From positions 9,168,104-9,232,103 of the forward strand of contig NC_051105.1 of the NCBI RefSeq assembly GCF_901709675.1: a DNA stretch of 64,000 bases. Direction: 5' to 3'. Numbering within the stretch: position 1 is the stretch's first letter; every line of letters begins with the position of its first letter. Positions 63,464 through 64,000 of this stretch are shown in pieces. The stretch comes from Syngnathus acus. Its lineage: Eukaryota; Chordata; Actinopteri; Syngnathiformes; Syngnathidae. Under the pieces are notes generated by a model. That model did not search any database and was not told the DNA's origin. It was given only the letters and a program-made list of their open reading frames with translations. Position numbers and translations under genes: made by a program.

Positions 63464-63808
63464 GACCAAAGTCAAAGTCAAAGTCTGCTTTATTGTCAAT
63501 TTCTTCAAGACACAAAGAAATCGAAATTACGTTCCCACTATCCCACGGTGACAAGACATCGTACACAATATACATACAAGTAAACAACACAAAAAATAAA
63601 AACAAGAAGGCACAAACAATGAATAAATAAGAGTGATGAATAAATAATAAATAAACAAATAACAATAGATAAGAGGAGCAAAAATGAAGCAAGTGTGCAT
63701 ACAGCAGACAGTCAGAATATAGCGCAAAGGTACAGGACGCTACGCAGAAGGGGGGAGAGAGTTCAGGATCCTAACAGCCTGGAGTATGAAGCTGTTGGTG
63801 AGTCTGGT
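63464..63808 (-). mobile_element. 5'-truncated LINE (L2/CR1-like): ORF2 C-terminus, 3' UTR and tail
   Basis: On the minus strand, 63805-63740 reads RLTNSFILQAVRILNSLPPS then A and a TAG stop. This is the typical C-terminus of fish L2/CR1-type ORF2 proteins (RLTNSFFPQAVRILN). About 250 bp of AT-rich 3' UTR follows, and the element ends in CAATAAAGCAGACTTTGACT with repeated GACTTT units (63464-63485). Homology stops near 63808, so only the last 345 bp of the element are present. The coding end is intact, suggesting a fairly young copy. It cannot be active. Confidence 0.75.
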
Positions 63809-64000
63809 GAGTCAAGTCAGCTATGAAAAACATTCCATGGTCAAAATACCAGCCACTCGCACGGACTGTCATTTCCTCTTTCGTCTCCTTATCCACAATG
63901 GACTCAGTACAAATACAGTAAATAATTGTGAGTGTTAAAGCTGACAAGAGCATTAATCCATAATATTGCTCTCCAACATGGACCCCAAAGTGAATATGGA
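63809..64000. other. Window end, no feature seen
   Basis: Non-repetitive sequence to the right edge. No exon or repeat recognised. Confidence 0.5.

Overview
The window is vertebrate nuclear DNA, almost certainly from a ray-finned (teleost) fish. It has AT-rich non-coding sequence, GT-AG introns, long CA/TG microsatellites, 3' ends of fish-type LINEs with short tandem tails, and decayed Tc1-like transposons. Nothing bacterial, viral or organellar is visible. There is no operon, CRISPR array or rRNA, and no convincing tRNA gene.

The only gene I can support is the 5' end of epha3 (ephrin type-A receptor 3, a receptor tyrosine kinase) on the minus strand. Exon 1 (12918-13011: start codon, signal peptide), exon 2 (7298-7362) and exon 3 (629-1289: ligand-binding domain and start of the Cys-rich region) join in frame with canonical splice sites. 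They encode residues 1-273. Introns 1 and 2 are about 5.6 and 6.0 kb. Intron 3 runs off the left edge, so the rest of the ectodomain, the transmembrane helix, the kinase and the SAM domain lie outside the window. The start codon has a perfect Kozak context (GCCGCCATGG), with three short upstream ATGs just before it.

From about 13.2 kb to the right edge (about 51 kb) I find no credible gene. This is a gene desert upstream of the epha3 promoter. It holds scattered transposon relics: two degraded Tc1-like transposases (50915-51325 plus, 57765-58065 minus), LINE 3' ends near 26.06, 56.8, 62.4 and 63.5-63.8 kb, a small palindromic MITE-like element at 26.75 kb, and hAT-like, Expander-like and tRNA-SINE-like fragments. 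It also holds microsatellites and GC- or TAAT-rich blocks that look like conserved non-coding elements, which would suit distal enhancers of a developmental guidance receptor. The enhancer idea is inference from sequence texture and motifs and needs a cross-species alignment.

I did not find a previously undescribed gene system. The most useful leads are the epha3 leader (upstream ATGs and an ambiguous acceptor/TATA-like element), two MEF2-consensus sites in promoter-proximal intron 1, a triple TAATTA cluster at 47.4 kb, and the tail-to-tail pair of LINE 3' ends at the right edge.
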